Shown: positions 29,574-38,118 of the stretch, piece after piece
How positions within the stretch are numbered: the stretch's first letter is position 1
How the letters are laid out: each line of letters begins with the position of its first letter
DNA from: Mogibacterium sp.
Lineage (GTDB): Bacteria > Bacillota > Clostridia > Peptostreptococcales > Anaerovoracaceae
NCBI GenBank assembly: GCA_016775335.1
Contig: JAEUGJ010000031.1
Coordinates: 1 to 39,655, forward strand
Direction of reading: 5' to 3'
Length of the DNA stretch: 39,655 bases
Position numbers and translations under genes: made by a program
Notes under the pieces: model-generated
What the model was told of the DNA's origin: nothing
Database searches by the model: none
What the model saw: the letters and a program-made list of their open reading frames with translations, nothing else

Positions 29574-31508
29574 CTATTTCATCAAGTTGCAGATTCGGTT
29601 GCTGAAAGCGACCGGGTCGTCAATCGGCAGGCCTTCAATAATCAAGGCCTGGTCGTACAGAAGCTGCGCATAATCCGAAACCTTTTCCTTGTTGTCGGAT
29701 TCCACGGCGGCCTTCAGGGCCGCGAAGAACGGATGGTCTCCGTTCAGCTCCAGGATTTTGTCCGCCTTGATGGCGCCCACTTCCTTGTTGCCGGTAATCT
29801 CCGCCTGCGCCTTCAATACTTTTTCCATCTCCAGGGAGAGGCCGTCGCCGGAGGCAAAGCATACCGGGTGATCCTTCAGACGAGTGGAGAGAATGACGGA
29901 CGCCACCTTGTCCCCCAGTGCTTCTTTTACCGCGGAGAGAACGTCCTTGGCTTCCTCCTGCTTCTCTTCCTGCGCCTTCTTCTCCTCGTCGCTCATCTCG
30001 AAGCCCAGATCCTTATCGGAAATGCTCTTGAACTCCTTGTCGTCGTAGTTCTGCAGGATCTTCAGGGCGAACTCGTCAATCTCGTCGGTGCAGAACAGCA
30101 CCTCGTATCCCTTCTCTTTGAAGAGATCCATCTGCGGCATTTTGGCAATCTTCTCCTTGGATTCGCCGGTCGCGTAGTAGATGTACTTCTGGTCGTCTCT
30201 CATGCGGCTTACGTATTCTTTGAAGGTGGCCAACTCGTCGGTGGTGCTGCTGTAGAATTCGATAAAGTCCTTCAGCTTATCCTTGTGCACGCCGTACTGA
30301 TCGTAGACGCCGTACTTCAGCTGCATGCCGAAGGCGTTGAACATTTTGTCGTAGCTCTCCCGGTCTTTCTCCTGCATCTCCAGAAGTGTGCTTGAAATCT
30401 TCTTCTCCAGGCGCTGGGCGATGGCCTTCAGCTGGCGGTCCTGCTGCAGCATTTCACGGGAAATGTTCAGGGACAGGTCCGGAGAATCCACCAGACCCTT
30501 GACGAAGCTGAAGTAATCCGGCAGCAAGTCCTCGCAGTGATCCATAATCATGACGCCGCTGGAGTAGAGCTGCAGACCCTTTTTAAAATCCTTGGTGTAG
30601 TAGTTGAACGGCACCTGGCTCGGGATGAACAGCAGGGCATCGTAGGAAATCACGCCCTCCACGTTGGTGTGGATGACCTTCAGCGGATCGTTCCAGTCGA
30701 AGAATTTGGACTTGTAGAACTCGTTGTACTCCTCCTGGGTAATCTCGCTCTTCTTCTTTTTCCAAATCGGCACCATGCTGTTGAGGCGCTCGTCCTCCCG
30801 GTAGGTCTCGTACTCCGGCTGATAATCCTCTTTGGCCTTCTCTTCCTCCGTCGCTTCCTTCATCTTGGATTTCTCCACGTTCATCACAATCGGGTAGCGG
30901 ATGTAATCGGAATACTTGGTAACCAAGCTGCGCAGGCGATACTCCTCCAGGAACTCATCGTATTTGTCCTCCTCGGTGTCATCCCGCAGGGTCAGCTGAA
31001 CGGTGGTGCCTACCTCGTCCCGGCTGCCGTCTTCCACGGAATACCCGTCGGCACCGTCACTGATCCATACGTGAGCCTGCTCCTCTCCCAGCTTGCGAGA
31101 AGTCACCTCGATGTGTTTCGCTACCATAAAAGCACTGTAAAATCCCACGCCGAATTGTCCGATGATGTCGGTGTCTTTGGCGGCCTCCTCGTTCTCCGTC
31201 TTGAAGCCCAGAGAACCGCTCTTCGCGATGATTCCCAGATTGTCCTCCAGCTCCTCCGCGGACATTCCGATGCCGTTATCGGAAATGGTCAGGGTGCGGG
31301 CATCCTTGTTCGGCTCAATCCGAATCTCGAAATTCTCCCGGGAAAGTCCGGTCTTGCCGCTCTTGGCCTCTTCGTAGTACCGCTTGTCAATGGCGTCGCT
31401 GGCGTTGCTGATAATCTCCCGGAGGAAAATCTCCCGGTTGGTGTAAATGGAGTTGATCATCAGATCCAGCATCCGCTTGGATTCTGCTTTGAATTGTTTT
31501 TTGCTCAT
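29574..31508 (-). CDS. htpG: Molecular chaperone HtpG (Hsp90)
   Basis: 644 residues, full-length bacterial Hsp90. The N-terminal GHKL ATPase has E31, N35 and D38 (REIISNASDA) and the DNGIGM loop. The middle and C-terminal dimerisation domains follow. There is a charged Glu/Lys segment around residues 500-520. It folds and stabilises client proteins under stress. A CIRCE-like operator and a good sigma-A promoter lie upstream, so HrcA control is likely. Long frames on the other strand over this gene are shadows. Confidence 0.97.
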   Translation of the reverse strand: MSKKQFKAESKRMLDLMINSIYTNREIFLREIISNASDAIDKRYYEEAKSGKTGLSRENFEIRIEPNKDARTLTISDNGIGMSAEELEDNLGIIAKSGSLGFKTENEEAAKDTDIIGQFGVGFYSAFMVAKHIEVTSRKLGEEQAHVWISDGADGYSVEDGSRDEVGTTVQLTLRDDTEEDKYDEFLEEYRLRSLVTKYSDYIRYPIVMNVEKSKMKEATEEEKAKEDYQPEYETYREDERLNSMVPIWKKKKSEITQEEYNEFYKSKFFDWNDPLKVIHTNVEGVISYDALLFIPSQVPFNYYTKDFKKGLQLYSSGVMIMDHCEDLLPDYFSFVKGLVDSPDLSLNISREMLQQDRQLKAIAQRLEKKISSTLLEMQEKDRESYDKMFNAFGMQLKYGVYDQYGVHKDKLKDFIEFYSSTTDELATFKEYVSRMRDDQKYIYYATGESKEKIAKMPQMDLFKEKGYEVLFCTDEIDEFALKILQNYDDKEFKSISDKDLGFEMSDEEKKAQEEKQEEAKDVLSAVKEALGDKVASVILSTRLKDHPVCFASGDGLSLEMEKVLKAQAEITGNKEVGAIKADKILELNGDHPFFAALKAAVESDNKEKVSDYAQLLYDQALIIEGLPIDDPVAFSNRICNLMK

Positions 31509-31568
31509 TTTGTTATACCATCCTTCAATTTATATATATTTCATTCGGTAAAAACAGAATAGGGGAGG

Positions 31569-31595
31569 TTAGCACTCACCGAGTCTGTTTGCTAA
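31569..31595. promoter_or_regulatory. CIRCE-like operator of htpG
   Basis: TTAGCACTC, 9 bases, then GTTTGCTAA. The CIRCE consensus is TTAGCACTC-N9-GAGTGCTAA, so the left arm matches perfectly and the right arm in 7 of 9 positions. It lies just downstream of the -10 box of the minus-strand htpG promoter, the normal place for HrcA binding. Confidence 0.85.
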
Positions 31596-31600
31596 TAAAC

Positions 31601-31629
31601 ATAATACTCTTCCCACAGGGGGATTTCAA
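31601..31629 (-). promoter_or_regulatory. Sigma-A promoter of htpG
   Basis: On the minus strand TTGAAA (31629-31624), 17 bases, TATTAT (31606-31601). Transcription should begin at about 31595-31593, at the edge of the CIRCE-like operator. Confidence 0.85.
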
Positions 31630-31661
31630 CCGCCGAAAATAAATATCACAGAAAAATCATA

Positions 31662-31690
31662 TTGCCACCCCGGAAAGAAACGACTATACT
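31662..31690 (+). promoter_or_regulatory. Sigma-A promoter of trxB
   Basis: TTGCCA (31662-31667), 17 bases, TATACT (31685-31690), about 85 bases before the gene. A second TATAAT at 31724-31729 lacks a good -35 box. Confidence 0.75.
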
Positions 31691-31776
31691 CAAGATACGC
31701 ACTTTAGAATTCGGTATACTGTATATAATAAGAAGAAATTCAGCGGCGGACCGAAAGGATGCAAGGAGTGATAATG

Positions 31777-32715
31777 ATGAATGAAAAATATGATGTAGTA
31801 ATTGTGGGCGGCGGCCCGGCGGGACTGACGGCGGGAATCTACGCCGGTCGTGCGGGAAAGACGGTGGCCCTCTTTGAGAAAGAGATGATCGGCGGACAGA
31901 TTACCTACACCGATGAGATCGACAACTTCCCGGCGGCGCCTGGAATGGGCGGCGCGGAATACGCCATGAAGCTGCAGCAGCAGGCGGCGGATTGCGGTAC
32001 CGAGATTTTCATGGACGGCGTAACGGAAATTCTGCCGAAGGAAGACGGAAGTTATGAAGTAAAGACGGCGGAGGAATCGGTAGAATGCACCGCTGTGATT
32101 CTGGCCACCGGACTGCAGCGGCGGAAGATGAACGTGCCGGGAGAAGAAGAATTCATCGGCCGGGGACTTTCCTTCTGTGCCGTGTGCGACGGCGCTTTTT
32201 TTCGGAACCGGGATGTGGCAGTCTACGGCGGCGGCAACACCGCGGTGGAAGATGCCATTTACCTGTCGGGCATCTGCCGGAAGGTGACCATCATCCATCG
32301 CCGAGACCGTTTCCGAGCGGAAGAGGGGTTGGTTCGGGAACTGGAGTCCAAAGACAATGTTGTTTTTGCCATGGAGAAGACCGTATCCGCCGTGCAGGGC
32401 GAGAAGATTATTCAGAGCGTGACCCTGCGGGATGGGAAGACCGGAGAAGAGACGGAGCTTCCGGTGGACGGATTTTTTGTGGCCATCGGACAGGTGCCGA
32501 ACGGGGAGCCTTTCCGTGGACTGGTGGAGATGGACGACGCCGGATACTATCAGATCGATGAAAACTGCGGCGGCAAGCGGGACGGCGTGTTCGTGGCGGG
32601 AGACGGCCGGAGCAAGTCCGTGCGCCAGCTCACCACGGCGGTGGGCGACGGTGCGGTGGCGGCCACCCACGCGTGTCAATACGTGGACCGGGTGAACGGC
32701 AACGAATATATCTAA
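31777..32715 (+). CDS. trxB: Thioredoxin reductase
   Basis: 312 residues. It transfers electrons from NADPH through FAD to thioredoxin. The FAD-binding GGGPAG motif is at 11-16, the redox-active C134-A-V-C137-D at the usual site, and the NADPH motifs GGGNTAVEDA and HRRDRFRAE follow. The C-terminal GVFVAGD FAD motif is intact. A start at 31774 is equally possible; both follow AAGGAG at 31763-31768. No thioredoxin gene is adjacent. It is transcribed away from htpG. Confidence 0.95.
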   Translation: MNEKYDVVIVGGGPAGLTAGIYAGRAGKTVALFEKEMIGGQITYTDEIDNFPAAPGMGGAEYAMKLQQQAADCGTEIFMDGVTEILPKEDGSYEVKTAEESVECTAVILATGLQRRKMNVPGEEEFIGRGLSFCAVCDGAFFRNRDVAVYGGGNTAVEDAIYLSGICRKVTIIHRRDRFRAEEGLVRELESKDNVVFAMEKTVSAVQGEKIIQSVTLRDGKTGEETELPVDGFFVAIGQVPNGEPFRGLVEMDDAGYYQIDENCGGKRDGVFVAGDGRSKSVRQLTTAVGDGAVAATHACQYVDRVNGNEYI

Positions 32716-32740
32716 TAGTAGAGAATAAATTTAATAGTAG

Positions 32741-32757
32741 AATGCATACAGTGCATT
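32741..32757. promoter_or_regulatory. Palindrome near the -35 region of the Mrp-type gene
   Basis: AATGCA-TACAG-TGCATT is a perfect 6-bp inverted repeat. It is centred about 37 bases before the expected transcription start, covering the -35 region. Two related AATGTAT words lie at 32791 and 32805 in the untranslated leader. It looks like an operator, but I do not recognise the regulator. Confidence 0.45.
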
Positions 32758-32770
32758 TGGGATGAGAATA

Positions 32771-32779
32771 TGATATAAT
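32771..32779 (+). promoter_or_regulatory. Extended -10 promoter of the Mrp-type gene
   Basis: TGATATAAT, a TG-N-TATAAT extended -10 element 45 bases before the start codon. There is no clear -35 box; the palindrome occupies that position. Confidence 0.65.
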
Positions 32780-32824
32780 CACCCCGTGCGAATGTATATT
32801 GTGTAATGTATAGGAGGGAACAAA

Positions 32825-33676
32825 ATGGCAGAATTTGAAGAAAACTGCACTCATTCTTGCGAGACTTGCAGCGCAGATTGTGCGTCCAGACAGGGGGAAC
32901 CGAAGGATCCTCACGAAAAGATGCACGAGGGATGCAGTGTCAAAAAAGTCATTGGCGTAGTCAGCGGAAAGGGCGGCGTGGGCAAATCCATGGTCACCGC
33001 ACTCTCTGCGATCGCTGCAAATAGAAACGGTCTGAAGACCGGCATCCTGGATGCGGATATCACCGGACCGTCCATTCCGAAGATGTTCGGAATTCACGAG
33101 AAGGCAGAGGTGTCCAACATGGGACTGCTTCCGGCTTCCACACCGACCGAAATGGAGATCATGTCTCTGAACCTGCTGACGGATAACGAGACGGATCCGG
33201 TAATCTGGAGAGGCCCGGTAATCGCCGGCGCGGTTACCCAGTTCTGGACCGACGTAATCTGGGGCGACCTGGATGTGATGTTCATCGATATGCCGCCGGG
33301 CACCGGCGACGTTCCGCTCACCATCTTCCAGTCCATTCCGGTGGATGGCATCATCATCGTAACATCTCCGCAGGAGCTGGTATCCATGATTGTGGAGAAG
33401 GCCATGAAGATGGCACAGATGATGAACATTCCGATTCTGGGAATGGTGGAGAACATGAGCTACCTGGAATGCCCGGATTGCGGAAAGAAGATCGAGGTAT
33501 TCGGACCGAGCTCCGCGGATGCCATCGGTGCGGAATACGGCATTCCGGTCATCGCAAAGCTGCCGATCGATCCGAAGCTGGCAATGCTCAGCGACGCCGG
33601 AAGAATCGAGTTCCACGAGAACAAGGAAATGGATGCTATGGTGGACGTTCTGGCAGAGATGGGCCTGGAAATTTAA
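32825..33676 (+). CDS. Mrp/Nbp35-type P-loop ATPase, Fe-S carrier
   Basis: 283 residues. The N-terminal ~37 residues carry five cysteines (C8, C12, C15, C19, C37), resembling the cluster-binding region of eukaryotic Nbp35 and archaeal homologues. A deviant Walker A GKGGVGKS (48-55) follows, as in MinD/ParA relatives. The C216-x2-C219 pair binds the bridging 4Fe-4S cluster between the subunits. Proteins of this family bind and hand over Fe-S clusters to apoproteins. The N-terminal MIP18-like domain of classical Mrp is absent. Starts after AGGAGGG. Confidence 0.92.
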   Translation: MAEFEENCTHSCETCSADCASRQGEPKDPHEKMHEGCSVKKVIGVVSGKGGVGKSMVTALSAIAANRNGLKTGILDADITGPSIPKMFGIHEKAEVSNMGLLPASTPTEMEIMSLNLLTDNETDPVIWRGPVIAGAVTQFWTDVIWGDLDVMFIDMPPGTGDVPLTIFQSIPVDGIIIVTSPQELVSMIVEKAMKMAQMMNIPILGMVENMSYLECPDCGKKIEVFGPSSADAIGAEYGIPVIAKLPIDPKLAMLSDAGRIEFHENKEMDAMVDVLAEMGLEI

Positions 33677-33697
33677 AGAATACTATACAAAAAATTT

Positions 33698-33722
33698 ACT
33701 TGACTTCCTTGCGGGGTCAAGT
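33698..33722. promoter_or_regulatory. Inverted repeat between the -35 and -10 boxes of the pot promoter
   Basis: ACTTGAC (33698-33704) and GTCAAGT (33716-33722) form a 7-bp inverted repeat that extends to about 9 bp as an RNA hairpin (TCC with GGG). It shares bases with both promoter boxes. Followed by ATAATTTTT, it could also act as a weak terminator for the upstream gene. Confidence 0.6.
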
Positions 33723-33727
33723 ATAAT
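33700..33727 (+). promoter_or_regulatory. Sigma-A promoter of the regulator-potABCD operon
   Basis: TTGACT (33700-33705), 16 bases, TATAAT (33722-33727). Transcription should start near 33734, in the first operator half-site. Confidence 0.88.
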
Positions 33728-33728
33728 T

Positions 33729-33772
33729 TTTAGTGTTTGAGTTTACAAATACTAAACTTCATTTTTAGTATT
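33729..33772. promoter_or_regulatory. Three-half-site operator before the XRE-cupin gene
   Basis: Three copies of a 9-base word alternate in direction: TTTAGTGTT (33729-33737), AATACTAAA (33748-33756) and TTTAGTATT (33764-33772). The last two make a perfect 9-bp inverted repeat with a 7-base spacer, and the first two make one with a single mismatch. They cover +1 to about +39. This fits autoregulation by the XRE-cupin protein encoded next. The link is inferred. Confidence 0.65.
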
Positions 33773-33798
33773 CTATGTTTTTAGAAAAAGAGGTTATC

Positions 33799-34332
33799 AT
33801 GGAAATCGGAGAGAAAATCCGTCGAATCCGAATCGAACGGGGCCTGACCCAGGAGGAGCTGGCGGACCGGGCAGAGCTGTCCAAAGGGTTTATTTCGCAG
33901 ATTGAACGGGATCTCACTTCCCCGTCCATCGCCACCCTGGAGGATATTCTCACCTGTTTGGGAACGGACTGCGGAGAATTCTTTGCCAACCGGACCCGCC
34001 CCCAGGTGGTGTTCTCGGCGGAAGATTATTTTGTGAAGGAGGATTCGGCCCGAAAGAGCCGCATCGAATGGATCGTCCCCAACGCCCAGCGAAACGAGAT
34101 GGAACCCATCCGGCTGACCCTGGAGAAGGGGGGCTCCACCATACCGGACAATCCCCACGAGGGCGAGGAGTTCGGATACGTTATTTCCGGAAGTGTGGAG
34201 GTCCACATCGGGAAAGAGAAATATGCCGTGGGAGAAGGAGAGAGCTTCTATCTCTACCCGGACGAAGAACATTACATCAGCTCACCGGCGGGGGCCGAGC
34301 TGATCTGGGTGAGCACACCCCCAAGCTTTTAA
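33799..34332 (+). CDS. XRE-family regulator with cupin domain (PuuR-like)
   Basis: 177 residues. An N-terminal helix-turn-helix of the XRE/Cro type (GLTQEELADRAELSKGFISQIERDLTSPSIATLEDI, ~17-52) is followed by a C-terminal cupin (~105-172, with HEGEEFGYVISGSVEV and YLYPDEEHYI). This layout is shared with PuuR-type regulators of polyamine metabolism. The cupin is thought to sense the ligand. The position 39 bases before potA in the same transcript fits control of polyamine uptake. ATG at 33799 with AAAGAGG is chosen over an in-frame ATG at 33775 that lacks a binding site. Confidence 0.9.
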   Translation: MEIGEKIRRIRIERGLTQEELADRAELSKGFISQIERDLTSPSIATLEDILTCLGTDCGEFFANRTRPQVVFSAEDYFVKEDSARKSRIEWIVPNAQRNEMEPIRLTLEKGGSTIPDNPHEGEEFGYVISGSVEVHIGKEKYAVGEGESFYLYPDEEHYISSPAGAELIWVSTPPSF

Positions 34333-34371
34333 AGAAATGACATCGGGAAAGAACAAAGGAGGAAGAAAGCA

Positions 34372-35460
34372 TTGGCGGAACTGATTAGATTGGAGAACAT
34401 TCGGAAATCCTACGGGGATAACGAAGTCCTGAAGAACATTACCATTTCCATTCAGGAAAAAGAATTTGTCACGCTGCTGGGACCGTCCGGCTGCGGAAAG
34501 ACCACGACGCTGCGGATTCTGGGGGGCTTCGAAAACCCGGACAGCGGCCGGGTTCTTTTTGACGGAAAGGATATCACCAACGTGCCGTCCAACCAGCGAA
34601 ACCTGAATACGGTGTTCCAGAACTACGCGCTTTTCCCGCACATGACCGTGGGGGACAACGTGGCCTTCGGTCTTCGGGTAAAAGGAATGAGCGAATCGGA
34701 TATCAAGGAGAAGGTGCATTACGGCTTGAAGCTGGTGAACCTGGAGGGCTACGAGAACCGGAAGATCTCCCAGATGTCCGGCGGACAGCAGCAGCGGGTG
34801 GCCATGGCCCGGGCCATCGTGAATGAGCCGAAGGTGCTGCTTCTGGATGAGCCTTTGGGGGCACTGGACCTGAAGCTGAGACAGGAGATGCAGTACGAGC
34901 TGGTGCGGCTGAAGCACGAGCTGGGCATCACCTTTATCTATGTAACCCACGACCAGGAAGAGGCGCTGACCATGTCGGATAAGGTCATCGTCATGAACAG
35001 CGGACGGATTCAGCAGGAAGGAACGCCGGAGGAAATCTACAACGAGCCGGAGAATGCATTCGTGGCGGATTTCATCGGCGACAGCAACATCCTTTCCGGC
35101 AAAATGGTTCGGGATCGTCTGGTTCGAATCAACGGCGTGGATTTCCCGTGCATCGACGGCAGCGAGAACGGATTCGCCCCGGGGCTAGATGTGGACGTGC
35201 TGATTCGGCCGGAGGATCTGGAAATCCATCCGGCGGGAAAGGGCATTCTGGACGCCAAGATTACCAGCAAGCTGTTCATCGGCATGCACTACGAGATGCT
35301 GGCACAGGCCGATACGGAAGGAGATTTCGAGTGGCTCCTGCAGAACTACGATTCCTATGAAGTGGGAAGCACGGTAGGGCTGTACGTTCGTCCGGAGAAC
35401 ATTCAGATCATGCACAAACCGAAGACACAGGAAGAGGAGGCGATTGAAATTGACATTTAG
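34372..35460 (+). CDS. potA: Spermidine/putrescine ABC transporter ATPase PotA
   Basis: 362 residues. ATP-binding domain with Walker A GPSGCGKT (37-44), signature MSGGQQQR, Walker B VLLLDEPLGALD, and a C-terminal TOBE-like regulatory region (~240-355). It drives polyamine import through PotB and PotC. The start is a TTG at 34372, 9 bases behind AAAGGAGG; no ATG is available in the right place. It overlaps the start of potB. Substrate assignment rests on the full potABCD set and the regulator, not on binding residues. Confidence 0.94.
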   Translation: MAELIRLENIRKSYGDNEVLKNITISIQEKEFVTLLGPSGCGKTTTLRILGGFENPDSGRVLFDGKDITNVPSNQRNLNTVFQNYALFPHMTVGDNVAFGLRVKGMSESDIKEKVHYGLKLVNLEGYENRKISQMSGGQQQRVAMARAIVNEPKVLLLDEPLGALDLKLRQEMQYELVRLKHELGITFIYVTHDQEEALTMSDKVIVMNSGRIQQEGTPEEIYNEPENAFVADFIGDSNILSGKMVRDRLVRINGVDFPCIDGSENGFAPGLDVDVLIRPEDLEIHPAGKGILDAKITSKLFIGMHYEMLAQADTEGDFEWLLQNYDSYEVGSTVGLYVRPENIQIMHKPKTQEEEAIEIDI

Positions 35461-36265
35461 CAAGAAATGGTCGGCACCGTTCATCGTCTTTGTGATTGCC
35501 GGAACGGTCATTCCCATTCTCTCCATTGCCTACTACGGATTCACGTCCCGCGACGGAGGGATTACTTTGGATAACATCACCGCCATGTTCAGCGCCAATC
35601 ACATGCAGGCGCTGGGGCTGTCCCTGCTGCTGGCGCTGGTGAGCACGCTGGTGTGCCTGATTGTGGCATTCCCGATGGCGATGGTGCTTCGGGACAGCAA
35701 GTTCGGAAAGCAGGGCTTTACGATTTTCGTGCTGATCCTGCCGATGTGGATGAACTTCCTGCTTCGAACCATGGCATGGCAGGTGCTGCTGGAACGGGCG
35801 GGAGTAATTAACGGAATCCTGCAGGCCATCGGTCTGCCGAGACAGGAAATGATGAACACGCCGGGCGCAGTAGTGCTGGGCATGGTATACGACTTCCTGC
35901 CGTTTATGATCCTGCCGATTTACAATGCGGTGATGAAGATCGACCGCCATCTGATTGAGGCCGCTTACGACCTGGGAGCCGGTAAAGCCTATGTGTACCG
36001 CAAAGTGATTTTACCCCTGTGTGTGCCGGGCATCGTCAGCGGAATCACCATGGTATTTATTCCGGCCCTCACCACCTTCGTTATTTCCAACATGCTGGGC
36101 GGCGGAAAGGTGAACCTGATCGGAAATATCATCGAGCAGGAGTTCACGGTGAACTCCAACTGGTATCTGGGATCGGGACTGTCCCTGGTGATGATGGTGT
36201 TCATTATTATCAGCATGGTGCTGCTGGAGAAATTCGATAAAACCGGGGAGGGAACGTTCGTATGA
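35450..36265 (+). CDS. potB: Spermidine/putrescine ABC transporter permease PotB
   Basis: 271 residues with six likely membrane helices. The EAA loop (EAAYDLGAGKAYVYRKVILPLCVPGI) near residue 170 contacts PotA. No ATG exists at the start. A TTG at 35450 lies 9 bases from the AGGAGG at 35435-35440 and is preferred, while a TTG at 35444 is only 3 bases away. The start lies inside the end of potA, so translation is coupled. Confidence 0.93.
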   Translation: MTFSKKWSAPFIVFVIAGTVIPILSIAYYGFTSRDGGITLDNITAMFSANHMQALGLSLLLALVSTLVCLIVAFPMAMVLRDSKFGKQGFTIFVLILPMWMNFLLRTMAWQVLLERAGVINGILQAIGLPRQEMMNTPGAVVLGMVYDFLPFMILPIYNAVMKIDRHLIEAAYDLGAGKAYVYRKVILPLCVPGIVSGITMVFIPALTTFVISNMLGGGKVNLIGNIIEQEFTVNSNWYLGSGLSLVMMVFIIISMVLLEKFDKTGEGTFV

Positions 36266-37041
36266 AGAAATTCTTTGGAAATCTGTACATTGTAATTATC
36301 ATGCTGTTCCTGTATCTCCCGATACTGACCCTGATTGTGCTGTCGTTCAATGAGGCGAAGTCCATGTCGGTATTTACCCGGTTCAGCCTGAAGTGGTATG
36401 TGGAAATGTTCCATAGCAAGCTGATTATGGGGGCGCTGGTGAACACCTTCTCCATCGCGCTGCTGGCGGCGCTGATCGCCACGATTATCGGAACCATGGC
36501 GGTTATCGGAATCGACGGGATGAAGCAGAACACTCAGACGGTGCTGCTGGGATGCAACAATATTCCGATGCTGAATGCGGACATCGTGACGGGAATCGCG
36601 CTGATGCTGTCCTTCCTGATGTTTGGCATCTCTTTGGGATATTGCACGATTCTTTTTTCCCACATCACGTTCTGCATTCCTTACGTGATTCTGTCGGTGC
36701 GGCCGAGGATGAACAAGGCGACGGACACCCTGTTCGAGGCGGCGTTGGACCTGGGAGCCTCCCGGAGATACGCCTTCCGCAAAGTGGTGCTGCCGGAGCT
36801 TTTGCCGGGAATCGCATCGGGATTTCTGCTTTCTTTTACCATGTCCATCGATGATTTCATCGTCACCCACTTTACCAGAGGGGCGGGCATCAACACCATC
36901 TCCACGCTGATCTACAGTGAGGTGAAAATCGGAATTCGTCCATCCCTGTACGCCCTGTCCACCGTGATCTTCCTGATTGCGCTGGTGGTGCTGCTGGTGG
37001 TGAACTGGAACAATATTAAGAAGGAAAGGATGGCTGCATAG
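36262..37041 (+). CDS. potC: Spermidine/putrescine ABC transporter permease PotC
   Basis: 259 residues, about six membrane helices, with the EAA loop EAALDLGASRRYAFRKVVLPELLPGI. It forms the channel with PotB. Its ATG overlaps the potB stop by 4 bases (ATGA). The stop TAG is followed at once by the potD ATG. Confidence 0.95.
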   Translation: MKKFFGNLYIVIIMLFLYLPILTLIVLSFNEAKSMSVFTRFSLKWYVEMFHSKLIMGALVNTFSIALLAALIATIIGTMAVIGIDGMKQNTQTVLLGCNNIPMLNADIVTGIALMLSFLMFGISLGYCTILFSHITFCIPYVILSVRPRMNKATDTLFEAALDLGASRRYAFRKVVLPELLPGIASGFLLSFTMSIDDFIVTHFTRGAGINTISTLIYSEVKIGIRPSLYALSTVIFLIALVVLLVVNWNNIKKERMAA

Positions 37042-38094
37042 ATGAAGAAAATCAAATGGGTGCTGGCAGCGGTGGTCGTGCTGGGCATGATGCTGTGCAC
37101 CGGCTGCCGAAGCGGCGAGAACGGCGAGGTCTATGTCTACAGCTATGGGGACTACTTCGACCAGGAGGCGATTGCGGACTTTGAGGACGAGACGGGAATC
37201 CGGGTAATCCAGGATACGTACGATACCGCAGAGGAAATGTATCCGGTCATCGAGAAGGGAACCGCGGACTACGACGTCCTCATCACTTCCGACTACATGA
37301 TCGAGAAGATGATTCACAACAAAATGCTCCTGGAGGTGGACAAGAAGAATCTCCCGGCTCTGAAGAACATCGATTCCCGCTACATGAAGAAGTCGGAGTC
37401 CTTCGATCCGGGCAACAAATACTCCGTCCCTTACATGGTGGGCGTTTCCGGAATCATCTATAACAAGAAGATGGTGGGGGATGTAAAAATAGATTCTTGG
37501 GGGGACCTGTGGAATCCGAAGTTCAAGGACAGCATCGTGATGCCGGACAGCGTCCGGGACGACTTCATGATCGCCCTGCGGCTGCTGGGATACGACCAGA
37601 ACACCTCCAACGAGAAGGAAATCAAGGCGGCGGCGGAGCTGCTGAAGAAGCAGAAACCGCTGGTGTACAAATACGCCAACGATTCCGCCCGGGATCTGCT
37701 GGCCGACGGCTCCGCAGCCATCGGCGTGGTGTGGAACGGCGAGTACATCTACACCAAGGACCTGAACCCGGATGTGGAATTCGTCATCCCAAAGGAAGGC
37801 ACGGAATTCTTCGTAGATTCCTGGGCCATCCCGAAAACCTCCAAGAACAAGGCCAATGCGGAGAAGTTCATCAACTACATGTGCAAGGCCAAGGTGGCAA
37901 AAAAGAATTTCGATTACCTCTACTACACCACTCCCAACGAGGCGGCGATGAAGCTGATCGAAAAGAAGTACAGGAACGAGGAAGCCATCTTCCCGACGGA
38001 TGAGACCCTGGCCAAGTGCGATACCCTGAAAACGCTGGATACGAAAACCACGGATTTGTACAGCAAATATTGGAAAGAAGTGAAGGCGAAATAG
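37042..38094 (+). CDS. potD: Spermidine/putrescine-binding lipoprotein PotD
   Basis: 350 residues. A signal peptide ends in LCTGC, with C22 as the likely lipidated residue. The mature protein starts like PotD (VYVYSYGDYFDQEAIADFEDETGIRV). Family features include DVLITSDYMIEKM and WNGEYIY around the polyamine site, and the DSWAIPKTSKNKANAEKFINYM end region. It captures polyamines for PotABC. A terminator follows, so potD closes the operon. Confidence 0.95.
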   Translation: MKKIKWVLAAVVVLGMMLCTGCRSGENGEVYVYSYGDYFDQEAIADFEDETGIRVIQDTYDTAEEMYPVIEKGTADYDVLITSDYMIEKMIHNKMLLEVDKKNLPALKNIDSRYMKKSESFDPGNKYSVPYMVGVSGIIYNKKMVGDVKIDSWGDLWNPKFKDSIVMPDSVRDDFMIALRLLGYDQNTSNEKEIKAAAELLKKQKPLVYKYANDSARDLLADGSAAIGVVWNGEYIYTKDLNPDVEFVIPKEGTEFFVDSWAIPKTSKNKANAEKFINYMCKAKVAKKNFDYLYYTTPNEAAMKLIEKKYRNEEAIFPTDETLAKCDTLKTLDTKTTDLYSKYWKEVKAK

Positions 38095-38118
38095 GAATAC
38101 TATATGGACCGTATTATG

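Noticed and set aside
29415..31562. Long plus-strand frames opposite htpG
   Set aside because: They are antisense shadows of a well-conserved Hsp90 gene and have no similarity of their own.
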